Of a DNA stretch of 64,000 nt, positions 16,983 through 24,548 are shown in pieces. How positions within the stretch are numbered: position 1 is the first letter of the stretch; each line of letters starts with the position of its first letter. The position numbers and the translations under genes are program-made. Source of the DNA: Amycolatopsis eburnea (GTDB lineage Bacteria; Actinomycetota; Actinomycetes; Mycobacteriales; Pseudonocardiaceae); assembly GCF_003937945.1 (NCBI RefSeq), contig NZ_RSEC01000046.1, positions 1 through 64,000 on the forward strand, given 5' to 3'. The notes beneath the pieces are model-generated. The model was not told the origin of the DNA, did not search any database, and saw only the letters and a program-made list of their open reading frames with translations.

Positions 16983-17822
16983 TCAGTCGGCGATCGGCAG
17001 GTTCTCGATGTACTTCTTCGCCGCCTCCTCCGTCTTGGCTTCGACCGTCGCCTTGACCTTCGCGTAGTGGCTCATGTCGAGGGTCTGGTCGGACGTCGCG
17101 TAGAACACCGACGTCTGGCTGGACTTCAGGGTGGCGAACAGGATGTTCACGGTCTCGGACTCGGCGGAGATCGCGAAGAACACCGGCTTGAACGTCGGCC
17201 AGGCGTGACTGTCCTCGCCGACGACGCCGAGGTCGAAGTTGACCTCCTTGTCCGCCGCCTTGTCCTTGCCGAGCAGGCGGATCTGCTCGTTCGACGAGTA
17301 GCCCGTCTTCAGCACCGTCAGCGCCGTCTCCAGCAGCTCCAGCTGCGGGCCGACCAGCAGGCCCGTCAGCAGCTCGATGAGCACCCGGCTGATCTCGAGG
17401 CTGGAGCTGGACGACGAGTACTGCCGCCACTTGCTGTAGTTCTGCACCCAGCCGCAGTAGCCGAGGATCTCCATGTACTTCTGGTAGTACTTGTCGGTTT
17501 CGCGGTTGACGTCGAACTGGGTGCGGGCGCCCATCTGCGCCAGCAGCTTCGTGCGCATGACAGCCGTGTAGTTGGCGTCACCCATCGCGTCGGGTGCCAC
17601 GATCGTGTCCTGGGCGGCCGAGTTGCCGTTCGCCGGGGTCACCTTCGAGGTGCCGAAGGTGTCGCCGGTCGGCAGGTACAGGCCACCCCGGCCGGGCTGG
17701 TGTTCGACGTCGAAGTCGGCGAGCGGCAGGTTTTCCAGGTAGTCCACCGCGCGGTCGCGCTGCCCGGGGAGGGACGCGACGGCGTCGTCCGAGAGCGTGA
17801 AGGGGGCTTCCTTGGTGATCAT
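16983..17822 (-). CDS. Uncharacterised 279-residue protein, second gene of a two-gene cassette
   Basis: I do not recognise a family. No signal peptide or TM helix is evident, though residues 140-175 (SLEISRVLIELLTGLLVGPQ) are amphipathic or hydrophobic. The C-terminal part reads as a beta-rich domain (FKPVFFAISAESETVNILFA, then SSQTSVFYATSDQT). The protein starts and ends with related motifs: YLENLPLADF near residue 28 and KYIENLPIAD at the C-terminus. Thirteen bases separate it from the preceding gene, and GAGGAAACC precedes its ATG. Codon use is high-GC3 like the rest, so no clear sign of recent transfer. Confidence 0.75.
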   Translation of the reverse strand: MITKEAPFTLSDDAVASLPGQRDRAVDYLENLPLADFDVEHQPGRGGLYLPTGDTFGTSKVTPANGNSAAQDTIVAPDAMGDANYTAVMRTKLLAQMGARTQFDVNRETDKYYQKYMEILGYCGWVQNYSKWRQYSSSSSSLEISRVLIELLTGLLVGPQLELLETALTVLKTGYSSNEQIRLLGKDKAADKEVNFDLGVVGEDSHAWPTFKPVFFAISAESETVNILFATLKSSQTSVFYATSDQTLDMSHYAKVKATVEAKTEEAAKKYIENLPIAD

Positions 17823-17835
17823 CGGTTTCCTCGTT

Positions 17836-18495
17836 TCACTTGATCGGTGTGCGGTAGAGGTATTTCTCGACCCGGTCGCCGAGTGCTTTCGCGATCCGCT
17901 GCTGGATCGCGTCGTATCCGGCCTTCGTGGTATCGATCGTGTATTTCGACAGCCGCAGGAATGCGTCGTCCACTTCGGCCCATGGGCACGGCGCCAGCGG
18001 GTTGTCGACGCTCAGGTCGGATTTGAAGCGGTAGGCGACGGCACCCAGCACGACGGACAGCGCACCCGGCCGCGGCGTCACGTCCGCCACCGCGCACAGC
18101 ACGGCGACGTCCGCGCTCGCCACGGCCCCGAACCGCAGCGCGCCGCGCAGCGGGTAGTGCTCCGAGCGCACGGCGACCAGCGCCCGCTCGGTGTCCGCGG
18201 TGCCGTCCGGCAGGATCACGGCCAGGTCGAACGGGCTGCCCGACCGGGTCACGCGCTTCCAGGAGCCCGCGTCGACGACCCACTCCGCACCGGTCTGGAT
18301 CGTGTCGTCGAACGTCCTGAACCACTCATCGCTCTGCAGGCCGATGTTGTACTTCGCACCGGCGGCCAGCACGGCCAGCAGCAGCACGTTGTCGATCTGG
18401 CCGCGGTTTTCCGCCGGCACGGCGACGGTGTGCCGGACCGCCGCCACGGACGACACCACGGTCAGCGTTTCGCCATCGATTCCGGTGTTCGTCAC
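17836..18495 (-). CDS. Uncharacterised 219-residue protein, first gene of the cassette
   Basis: Starts at GTG 18495 with AGGAG at proper spacing. No recognised domain, no TM segment or signal peptide. The first 160 residues alternate short beta-like runs (TLTVVSSVAAVRHTVAV; VLLLAVLAAGAKYNIGL; FGAVASADVAVLCAVADVT), and the last 50 are helical (DDAFLRLSKYTIDTTKAGYD). The end is LYRTPIK. Because it is tightly coupled to the next gene, the two probably form a complex or partner pair. Function unknown. Confidence 0.75.
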   Translation of the reverse strand: MTNTGIDGETLTVVSSVAAVRHTVAVPAENRGQIDNVLLLAVLAAGAKYNIGLQSDEWFRTFDDTIQTGAEWVVDAGSWKRVTRSGSPFDLAVILPDGTADTERALVAVRSEHYPLRGALRFGAVASADVAVLCAVADVTPRPGALSVVLGAVAYRFKSDLSVDNPLAPCPWAEVDDAFLRLSKYTIDTTKAGYDAIQQRIAKALGDRVEKYLYRTPIK

Positions 18496-18920
18496 GATTC
18501 ACCAGCTCCTGACAATGGTCTTCGAACGTGACTGCCGGTGCGCACCAAGCGAACCGATGGTACCGAGGAAGCCACCCCGGATCGGGGCGATGACCTGAAG
18601 GTGTGGGAACGCGTGGAAACGGCGAAAAAACCCGCAGGGGTGAACCCGGGGAAACATTCAGGAAATCCCGGCGAAAATGCCGGAACGCGCGGGCCCGCCG
18701 CATCGGGCGAACGCACTACGCCGGGACGGTGAACGGCCTCGCCCTTCATGATCACGCACGGGAAGCCCCGCGGCGATCCGGGAACCGTTCGGCGGCGCCG
18801 CCCGCCCCGTCGGAGGGCGGCGCCTCGCCGGCGCACGGGGCGTCCGCGGCCTCGAACAATTGCCTCGACAGCCGGGCGCGCGCTTCACCTTCCGAGTGAA
18901 TCGAACGGCCGCACGCGGGT
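18496..18920. other. 425-bp gap without a convincing gene
   Basis: Upstream region of the two-gene cassette and 3' region of the NmrA-like gene. Apart from one strong GC hairpin I see a short A-tract (GCGAAAAAACCC near 18622) that on the minus strand becomes a T-run after a weak stem. Open frames here are short and lack ribosome sites. The cassette promoter is probably here but is not obvious. Confidence 0.5.
18794..18824. terminator. GC hairpin downstream of the NmrA-like gene
   Basis: GGCGCCGCCC (18794-18803) pairs perfectly with GGGCGGCGCC (18815-18824) around an 11-base loop, about 100 bases after the NmrA stop. No T-tract follows. Possible terminator or mRNA-end stabiliser. Confidence 0.5.
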
Positions 18921-19751
18921 CTAAGCGAAGACGTCCCGCCGCGCCGCAGCCCATTCCGCGTACGTCGTCCCCGGACGGCCGAGCAGCTCTTCGACGACAC
19001 CGGTCGGTACCTGCGGGTGCCGCAGGGTCTCTTCGAAGCCGTCCAGCAGCCAGTCGACGGCCGTTTCCGGGACGCCGTAGCCGATCCACTGCGCACGCTG
19101 CTCCTCGCGGGTCAGCTCGCGGAAGCGGATTTCCCTGCCCAGCACCGAACCCAGCGTCGCGACCTGCTCACGCAGGCTGATCGCCTCCGGTCCACTGAGG
19201 ACGTGCGTGGCGCCGACGTGCCCGTCCTCGACGCACACCCGGGCCGCCACCGCCGCGATGTCCCCGAGGTCGATCGGCGTCTGCGTGGCGTCGCCGTAGG
19301 CCATCCTGACCTCGCCGGCGCGGACCATGTCCGCCCAGTCGAGCGTGTTGTTCATGAACACCCCCGGCCGCAGGAAGGTCCAGGCGAACCCGGCCTCCCG
19401 CACGGCCGCCTCGACGGCGCCGTACTCGTTGCCGCTGGAGCCCTCGTGGCCGTCCCCGACACTGCTGCCCGACAGCGCGACCACCCGCTCGACCCCGGCG
19501 GCGGCCGCGAGTTCGCAGAACCGCCGCACGGTCCGCGCCATCGGCGCCAGGTAGACCGCCGAAACCCCCTTGAGCGCCACCGGCAGCGTGGCCGGCTTCG
19601 CCAGCGAGCCGACCACCACCTCGGCGTCCGGTGGCAGCTTCGCGCGTCCGGGGTCGACGGTCAGCGCGCGCACCGGCACGCCCGCGGCCAGCAGTTCGTC
19701 GACCACCAGGCGCCCCACGCTGCCGGTCGCGCCCGTCACCAAGATCGTCAT
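18921..19751 (-). CDS. NmrA-like NAD(P)-binding oxidoreductase/regulator
   Basis: 276 residues. N-terminal Rossmann motif ILVTGATGSVGRLVVDEL is GxxGxxG-type; ALSGSSV replaces a classical catalytic Tyr-Lys, as in atypical SDRs of the NmrA/HSCARG type. The substrate side includes LRPGVFMNNTLDW and the C-terminal Tyr-rich end. Such proteins sense or use NADPH, or modify small molecules. It is transcribed alone from a promoter overlapped by a near-perfect 22-bp palindrome; GAGAAGGGG just upstream of the ATG serves as ribosome site. Confidence 0.9.
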   Translation of the reverse strand: MTILVTGATGSVGRLVVDELLAAGVPVRALTVDPGRAKLPPDAEVVVGSLAKPATLPVALKGVSAVYLAPMARTVRRFCELAAAAGVERVVALSGSSVGDGHEGSSGNEYGAVEAAVREAGFAWTFLRPGVFMNNTLDWADMVRAGEVRMAYGDATQTPIDLGDIAAVAARVCVEDGHVGATHVLSGPEAISLREQVATLGSVLGREIRFRELTREEQRAQWIGYGVPETAVDWLLDGFEETLRHPQVPTGVVEELLGRPGTTYAEWAAARRDVFA

Positions 19752-19757
19752 CGCAAT

Positions 19758-19803
19758 CCCCTTCTCGTATGCCGTACGACATCGTACGGTATACGAGAAG
19801 GGG
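19758..19803. promoter_or_regulatory. 22-bp near-perfect inverted repeat operator upstream of NmrA gene
   Basis: Arms 19758-19779 and 19782-19803 match at 21 of 22 positions with two bases between. The core CCGTACGA/TCGTACGG looks like a TetR-type site. It starts right after the FG-GAP gene stop, so it could also end that transcript. No TetR gene is adjacent. Confidence 0.7.
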
Positions 19804-20448
19804 TCAGGCGCAGCCGGCGGCGTCCACCGCGAGCAGCGGGTCGTTGACCGGTCGCGCGGTGATCGGCGTCGACTCCTGGACGCTCAGCGCGCCGTCGCGC
19901 AGGGTGTACGCCGTGCGCGTGCCCGAGTAGGTGAACTGGCCGGTCGGCCGGCTGACGTCGTCGTTCTCGCTGGCCACGACGGCGAACGCGCGGCCGCGCT
20001 CGAAGGGGTTGCACGTGTAGCCGAGGTGGGCCGCGACGCCGCCGCCTTCGGCGAACGAGAACGGCTGGTCGTCCGGACCCACGACGGGGCTGAGGGTGCG
20101 GCCGTCGAAGTGCAGCGCGGAGAAGAACGTCGTGTTGGCGCCGACCGACCGGGTCACGATCAGCTCGGCGCGGCCGTCGCCGTTGAGGTCGGCCACCCGC
20201 AGGGCCTCGAGGCCGAACTGGCTGTCCAGCGGGAGGCGGATCGAGGTGGAGGTGCCGTCCACGGTGGCCGAGATCAGCTGGTCGTCCCCCGTCTGCCGCA
20301 CGGTCACGGTCTCGAGCTCGCCGTCGCCGTTCAGGTCGGCGGCCGTGGTGACCGGGGGCGCGGCCAGCGCCGGCGCGGCGGCGGCGAGGCCCAGCGCGGC
20401 GGTGACGCCGGCGACGGTCGCGGTGCGGACGATTCCGGTGCGGTTCAT
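19804..20448 (-). CDS. Secreted FG-GAP/VCBS repeat protein
   Basis: 214 residues from ATG 20448 (GGGAGATCTC upstream). A Sec signal peptide of about 33 residues ends in APALA. The mature part has two calcium-binding FG-GAP-like repeats, AADLNGDGELETVTV and VADLNGDGRAELIVT, and two cysteines (YTCNPF and the final GCA) that could form a disulfide. These repeats form beta-propeller blades, but two blades are fewer than a full propeller, so it may be a short, divergent or oligomeric form. Extracellular; binding partner unknown. Confidence 0.85.
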   Translation of the reverse strand: MNRTGIVRTATVAGVTAALGLAAAAPALAAPPVTTAADLNGDGELETVTVRQTGDDQLISATVDGTSTSIRLPLDSQFGLEALRVADLNGDGRAELIVTRSVGANTTFFSALHFDGRTLSPVVGPDDQPFSFAEGGGVAAHLGYTCNPFERGRAFAVVASENDDVSRPTGQFTYSGTRTAYTLRDGALSVQESTPITARPVNDPLLAVDAAGCA

Positions 20449-20601
20449 GAGATCTCCCTCCACCTTCCGGTGATCTTTTCACCGGAAGTGCTCTCGTGAA
20501 GAAAGACGCTCACGCTGCCGCGGGGTGCGCCCGGGGTGTGATGTGCCACACAAACGCAACCGGGCCACGGCGGAATGCCGGCGGCCCGAATTTAGTCATA
20601 T

Positions 20602-20618
20602 TTCTTGACTATCAAGAA
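20602..20618. promoter_or_regulatory. 7-3-7 inverted repeat upstream of the ABM-hydrolase fusion
   Basis: TTCTTGA (20602-20608), CTA, TCAAGAA (20612-20618): perfect. It lies in an AT-rich island 20-36 bases before ATG 20638. The overlapping TAGTCA...TGACTA repeat suggests a MarR-type operator, probably for the MarR gene at the other end of the hydrolase. Confidence 0.6.
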
Positions 20619-20637
20619 CCTTGACCGGGAGCCGAAG

Positions 20638-21780
20638 ATGTCCGTCATCGAAATGACCACCTTCACCGTGAAGCCCGAGAACACTCAGGCGATGCTGGCC
20701 GCGCGGCCGGGCATGGTGGCGGCGTTCCGGGCCGACCGGCGCGGGTTCCGGTCCGCGCGCCTGGTCCGCGTCGGCGAGAACACCTGGCTGGACTTCGTCG
20801 AGTGGACCGACGACGCCGCGTGGGACGAGTCGAAGGCCAAGGGCGCGAACCTGCCCGCCATCGCCGCCTTCTTCGGCACCATCGACGGGCTCGTCGGCGC
20901 CGAGCGCGGCGTGCGCTACGACGACCCCGGGGACGCTCGCGTGCGGACCGTCGCCTACGGGCCCGAGCCGTCGCAGGTGGGTGAGCTGTACCTGCCCGAA
21001 GGCGACGGCCCGTTCCCCGTCGTGGCCCTGTTCCACGGCGGCTACTGGACGGCGCTCTGGGACCGCCGCCAGCTCACCGGTGTCGCCGACGACCTGGTCG
21101 CGCGCGGGTACGCGGTGTGGAACGCCGAGTACCGGCGGATCGGCGAGCCCGGCGGCGGCTGGCCCGGGACGTTCCTCGACGTCGCCGCCGCGGTCGACGC
21201 CCTGGACGGCATGGACCCCGCCCTCGACACGAGCCGCGTCGTGCTGCTCGGCCACTCGGCGGGCGGGCACCTCGCCGCGTGGGCGGCCCACCGCCAGGCG
21301 CTCCCGCCGGCGGCGCCGGGCGCCGGGCCGAAGGTGGTTCCGGTCGGCGTGGTGACCCTGGCCGGCGCGCTCGACCTGGAGACCGCCGCCGCGACCAAGG
21401 TCGGCGCCGTCCTCGCCGACCCGGCGGCCGAGCCGCCGGCGGATGCGCCCGAGCCGGCCCGGCCGGAGCTGTGGCCCGCCATCGCCGAGACCGTCGGCGA
21501 CGGCGTCGTCCCGCTGCTCATCGGCGGGCCCGAACACCTCGGCTGGGCGTCGCCGCTCGAACTGCCCGACGCGGGCGTCCCGGTCCTGGCGGTGCACGGC
21601 ACCGCGGACGAGGTGGTTCCGGCAGGGTGGAGCCGCCGCTACGCGGAGCAGAGCGGGGAACGTCGCTACGTCGAGGTCGACGGCGGAACCCACTTCGACG
21701 TCGTGCGGCCCGAGCACCCGGCCTGGCCGGCCGTCGCCGAGTGGATCGGCGTCAGGACCGGCCGCGCTGGTGCTCGGTGA
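20638..21780 (+). CDS. Fusion of ABM-like domain and alpha/beta hydrolase
   Basis: 380 residues. Residues 1-85 form a ferredoxin-like antibiotic-biosynthesis-monooxygenase (ABM) type domain (VIEMTTFTVKPENTQAMLA, then DFVEWTDDAAW). Residues ~95-375 are an alpha/beta hydrolase with oxyanion loop LFHGGYW, nucleophile elbow LLGHSAGGHLAAW, acid in VHGTADEVVP and base in GGTHFDV. The hydrolase half resembles kynurenine-formamidase/esterase D-like enzymes. GGGAG precedes ATG 20638; a TTG at 20605 overlaps the operator and is rejected. The tail overlaps the convergent MarR gene by 29 bases. Confidence 0.88.
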   Translation: MSVIEMTTFTVKPENTQAMLAARPGMVAAFRADRRGFRSARLVRVGENTWLDFVEWTDDAAWDESKAKGANLPAIAAFFGTIDGLVGAERGVRYDDPGDARVRTVAYGPEPSQVGELYLPEGDGPFPVVALFHGGYWTALWDRRQLTGVADDLVARGYAVWNAEYRRIGEPGGGWPGTFLDVAAAVDALDGMDPALDTSRVVLLGHSAGGHLAAWAAHRQALPPAAPGAGPKVVPVGVVTLAGALDLETAAATKVGAVLADPAAEPPADAPEPARPELWPAIAETVGDGVVPLLIGGPEHLGWASPLELPDAGVPVLAVHGTADEVVPAGWSRRYAEQSGERRYVEVDGGTHFDVVRPEHPAWPAVAEWIGVRTGRAGAR

Positions 21781-22207
21781 TGTCGATCAGCACCCGCTTG
21801 AACTCCCGGTAGCCGCGCGGCCCGACGCGTTCCTCGTGCCGCCGCTGGATGGCGGCCATGATCGCGTCGGCCGCGCGCATCTGGGCGAGCCCGCGCCCGG
21901 TGGGGCAGATCAGCTTCGCGCGCCGGTCACGCGGGTCGGGCCGCCGCTCCACGTACCCGAGGGCTTCCAGCTCGTCGACGAGCGTCCCGATGATCTGCTT
22001 GTGCTGCCCGGACGAGCGCGACAGCTCGGTCGCCCGGACGCCGCCTTCGTCGAGGTACGCGAGCACGGCGCCGTGGCGGGGCTTCAGGTCGTCGAAGCCC
22101 TCGGCGGCGAGCGTGGCGAAGAGCTCCCGCTGGACGGCGAACAGCAACCGGCCGGACAGGACACCCAGATCGGGGTCCGTCGCGTTCCGCTCCGCCCGGG
22201 TCACCAC
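21752..22207 (-). CDS. MarR-family regulator
   Basis: 151 residues from GTG 22207 (GTG 22204 also possible), with AAGGTGGGG upstream. Winged helix: RHGAVLAYLDEGGVRATELS, SSGQHKQIIGTLVDELEALG as recognition helix, and RRPDPRDRRAKLICPT as wing. No cysteine in the sensing position. It converges on and overlaps the ABM-hydrolase gene, so its operator is likely the inverted repeat upstream of that gene. Confidence 0.9.
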   Translation of the reverse strand: MVTRAERNATDPDLGVLSGRLLFAVQRELFATLAAEGFDDLKPRHGAVLAYLDEGGVRATELSRSSGQHKQIIGTLVDELEALGYVERRPDPRDRRAKLICPTGRGLAQMRAADAIMAAIQRRHEERVGPRGYREFKRVLIDITEHQRGRS

Positions 22208-22269
22208 GTCCCCACCTTAACGACCCGGCTCACGTGCGGAACAGTCCAACCACCCGGCGTTCCTGTTGG

Positions 22270-22323
22270 TTGAACTTTGCCCGATTCGCCGCTAAGCTCC
22301 GTTCCGCACTGGGAGCGCTCCCA
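22270..22323 (+). promoter_or_regulatory. Promoter and CebR-type box of the LPMO gene
   Basis: TTGAAC (22270-22275), 17 bases, TAAGCT (22293-22298). The palindrome TGGGAGCGCTCCCA (22310-22323) is identical to the known streptomycete CebR (LacI-family) operator for cellulose genes, placed just downstream of the expected transcription start. Confidence 0.85.
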
Positions 22324-22366
22324 CATGGATCAGCACCACCTCATCGCCGAGAATGGAGGCCCATCC

Positions 22367-22999
22367 ATGCGCAAGTGCAACATCCTCGCGCTGATCATCG
22401 CCACGCTGACCGGACTGCTCATCTGGGTACCGGCGGCGTCGGCGCACGGCACCATCGTCAGCCCCGCCACCCGCGCCTACCAGTGCTGGACGGACTGGGG
22501 CAGCCAGCACACGAACCCGGCCATGCAGCAGCAGGACCCCATGTGCTGGCAGGCTTTCCAGGCCAACGCCGACACCATGTGGAACTGGATGAGCGCGCTG
22601 CGGGACGGGCTCGGCGGCAACTTCCAGGGTTCGACGCCCGACGGCCAGCTCTGCAGCAACGCCCTGTCCCGCAACAACGCCCTCAACACCCCGGGCGCGT
22701 GGAAGACCACCAGCCTCGGCAGCAGCTTCTCGATGCACCTGTACGACCAGGCCAGCCACGGCGCCGACTACTTCCGGGTCTACATCAGCAAGAACGGGTT
22801 CGACCCCACCACCCAGCGCCTCGGCTGGGGCAACCTCGACTTCATCACCCAGACCGGGAAGTACGCCCCCGCCAAGGACATCACGTTCAACGTCCAGACG
22901 TCCGGCGCCTACCGCGGACGCCACGTGGTCTTCACGATCTGGCAGGCCTCGCACCTGGACCAGACCTACATGTGGTGCAGTGACGTGAACTTCGGCTAG
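22367..22999 (+). CDS. AA10 lytic polysaccharide monooxygenase
   Basis: 210 residues from ATG 22367, with GGAGG at 22355-22359. The signal peptide ends AASA, so the mature protein starts HGTIVSPATRAYQCW; His1 is the first ligand of the copper histidine brace, and a second His lies in DQASHGADYF. The C-terminal VFTIWQASHLDQTYMWCSDV is typical of AA10. It is a single catalytic domain without a carbohydrate-binding module. Secreted and oxidises crystalline cellulose or chitin; the CebR box suggests cellulose. A longer start at 22325 would hide the signal peptide. Confidence 0.95.
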   Translation: MRKCNILALIIATLTGLLIWVPAASAHGTIVSPATRAYQCWTDWGSQHTNPAMQQQDPMCWQAFQANADTMWNWMSALRDGLGGNFQGSTPDGQLCSNALSRNNALNTPGAWKTTSLGSSFSMHLYDQASHGADYFRVYISKNGFDPTTQRLGWGNLDFITQTGKYAPAKDITFNVQTSGAYRGRHVVFTIWQASHLDQTYMWCSDVNFG

Positions 23000-24462
23000 C
23001 GGGGCGCGGCGAGGTAGGCCGAGACCGCCTCGCCGTCCCCCGCGTCGGAGATCAGGCCGAGGTGGCCGTCGGGCCGGATCAGCACGAGCGTGCGCCCGGT
23101 CGCGCCGTAGGCCTCGGCGAGGCGACCGGCGGTGTCGGCGATTTCGCCGGCACCGGCCGGCCGGTCCACCACGCGGAAGATCCGCGGGCCGGGCGGCAGG
23201 GTCGCGTTCCCGAAGTCCAGCACCGTGAAGCGGCCGCCGCGGGTCAGGTCGAACAGCCGGCACGCACCGTCCACTGTCGACAGCCCGGTCGCGTCCGGGG
23301 CCCGGTCGCCGGCCCGGAGCGCGGCCGCCTCGTCGCGGTCGTCGCGCGCCAGGACCGAGCCGCGGTAGTTCACGGCGAGCTGCGTCGTCCGGGCGTCCCG
23401 GCGGATCGGGATGCTCTTCTCGTCGACCGCCTGCTTGAGGCGCGCGTCGGAAAGCGCGAGCACGTCCGCGGCGACCGGCCGCCGTTCGGCCTCGTAGCTG
23501 TCGAGCAGCACCGGCGAGGCACCCATTGCGAGCTTCCAGCCGAGGTTGTGGGCGTCCTGGATACCGGTGTTCATCCCCTGCCCGCCGGCGGGCGAATGGA
23601 TGTGCGCGGCGTCGCCGGCGAGGAACACGCGCCCTTCGCGGTAGCGGGCGGCGAGCCGGACGTTGGCGCGCCACAGCGAAACCCACTCCGGCTCGCCGAG
23701 CCGGACGTCGGTGCGGCCACTGCGGCGTTCGAGGACCGCCTGCAGGTTCGCCAGGCCGAGCCCGGGATCCTGGCCCGGCGTGACGGAGGCCTGGTACTGG
23801 AACAGGTCCGTCGACGGCAGCGGGCAGAGGGTGACGAGCCCTTCCGCGTGCCGCCACATGTGCCAGGCCTCGCGATCGAGCCCGTCGACGCGGACGTCGG
23901 CGACGATCATCCGCACCTCGTCGCGGGTTTCGCCCTCGAACGGGATCCCGGCCCGCTTGCGGACGACGCTGTGGCCGCCGTCGCACCCCACCAGCCACCG
24001 CGCGGTGACCGTCTCGGTTTCGCCGTCCTTGACGAGCACCGCCGACACGCCGTCGCCGGACTGCTCGAAGCCGTCGAGCGCGGTCCCGAACTCGACGGTG
24101 CCGCCGAGTTCCGCCAGGCGCAGCCGCAGCGCTTCTTCGACGCGCCATTCGGGCGTGATCAGGCCGGCCGGGTAAGGGATGCCGGGGCGCTCCCCCGGGT
24201 CCGGCTCGTTCGACGTCACGCGGCCGTCGGGGCCGGTCGACCGGATCGGCATCCCCAGTCGGCCGTGGGCGAGCACGCGGTCGACGACGCCGAGGTCGTC
24301 GAACACCTCCAGCGTGCGCGGCTGGACCCCCTTGCCGCGCGAGCCCGGCCGCGGGACGGGGGCGGCCTCGACCAGGCGGAACGGGACGCCGCCGCGCGCG
24401 AGTTCGCAGGCCAGCGTGAGGCCGGTCGGCCCGGCACCGGCGATCAGGACTTCGGGTGACAT
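22996..24462 (-). CDS. FAD-dependent aromatic monooxygenase (PHBH/RdmE-like)
   Basis: 488 residues. FAD motif VLIAGAGPTGLTLACELARG at the N-terminus, the DG motif GCDGGHSVVRKRAGIPFEG mid-protein, and GRVFLAGDAAHIHSPAGGQG as the GD motif. A C-terminal thioredoxin-like domain is present (residues ~380-488). Such enzymes hydroxylate aromatic substrates with NADPH and O2, including polyketides and antibiotics such as rifampicin (Rox). It overlaps the LPMO stop by four bases on the other strand. The divergent TetR and its large palindrome probably control it. Confidence 0.93.
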   Translation of the reverse strand: MSPEVLIAGAGPTGLTLACELARGGVPFRLVEAAPVPRPGSRGKGVQPRTLEVFDDLGVVDRVLAHGRLGMPIRSTGPDGRVTSNEPDPGERPGIPYPAGLITPEWRVEEALRLRLAELGGTVEFGTALDGFEQSGDGVSAVLVKDGETETVTARWLVGCDGGHSVVRKRAGIPFEGETRDEVRMIVADVRVDGLDREAWHMWRHAEGLVTLCPLPSTDLFQYQASVTPGQDPGLGLANLQAVLERRSGRTDVRLGEPEWVSLWRANVRLAARYREGRVFLAGDAAHIHSPAGGQGMNTGIQDAHNLGWKLAMGASPVLLDSYEAERRPVAADVLALSDARLKQAVDEKSIPIRRDARTTQLAVNYRGSVLARDDRDEAAALRAGDRAPDATGLSTVDGACRLFDLTRGGRFTVLDFGNATLPPGPRIFRVVDRPAGAGEIADTAGRLAEAYGATGRTLVLIRPDGHLGLISDAGDGEAVSAYLAAPR

Positions 24463-24479
24463 CGTTCCCCCCGCACGTA

Positions 24480-24538
24480 AGAAAGTCTTTCCTTTCTTGT
24501 CAGGCTAGCCCGGGTTGTCAAGAAAGGAAAGACTTTCT
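24480..24538. promoter_or_regulatory. 20-bp perfect inverted repeat between the monooxygenase and TetR genes
   Basis: Arms 24480-24499 and 24519-24538 are exact reverse complements, and the match continues with one mismatch. Each arm contains GAAAG-W-CTTTC, itself a 5-1-5 palindrome. It covers both divergent promoters, as expected for two TetR dimers. Confidence 0.78.
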
Positions 24539-24548
24539 ATCGTGGGGT

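Noticed and set aside
18496-18920. Small genes in the 425-bp gap
   Set aside because: Frames are short, without ribosome sites or codon bias; only a GC hairpin is clear.
22277-22366. Longer LPMO start
   Set aside because: It would run through the CebR box and hide the signal peptide; GGAGG before ATG 22367 decides the start.
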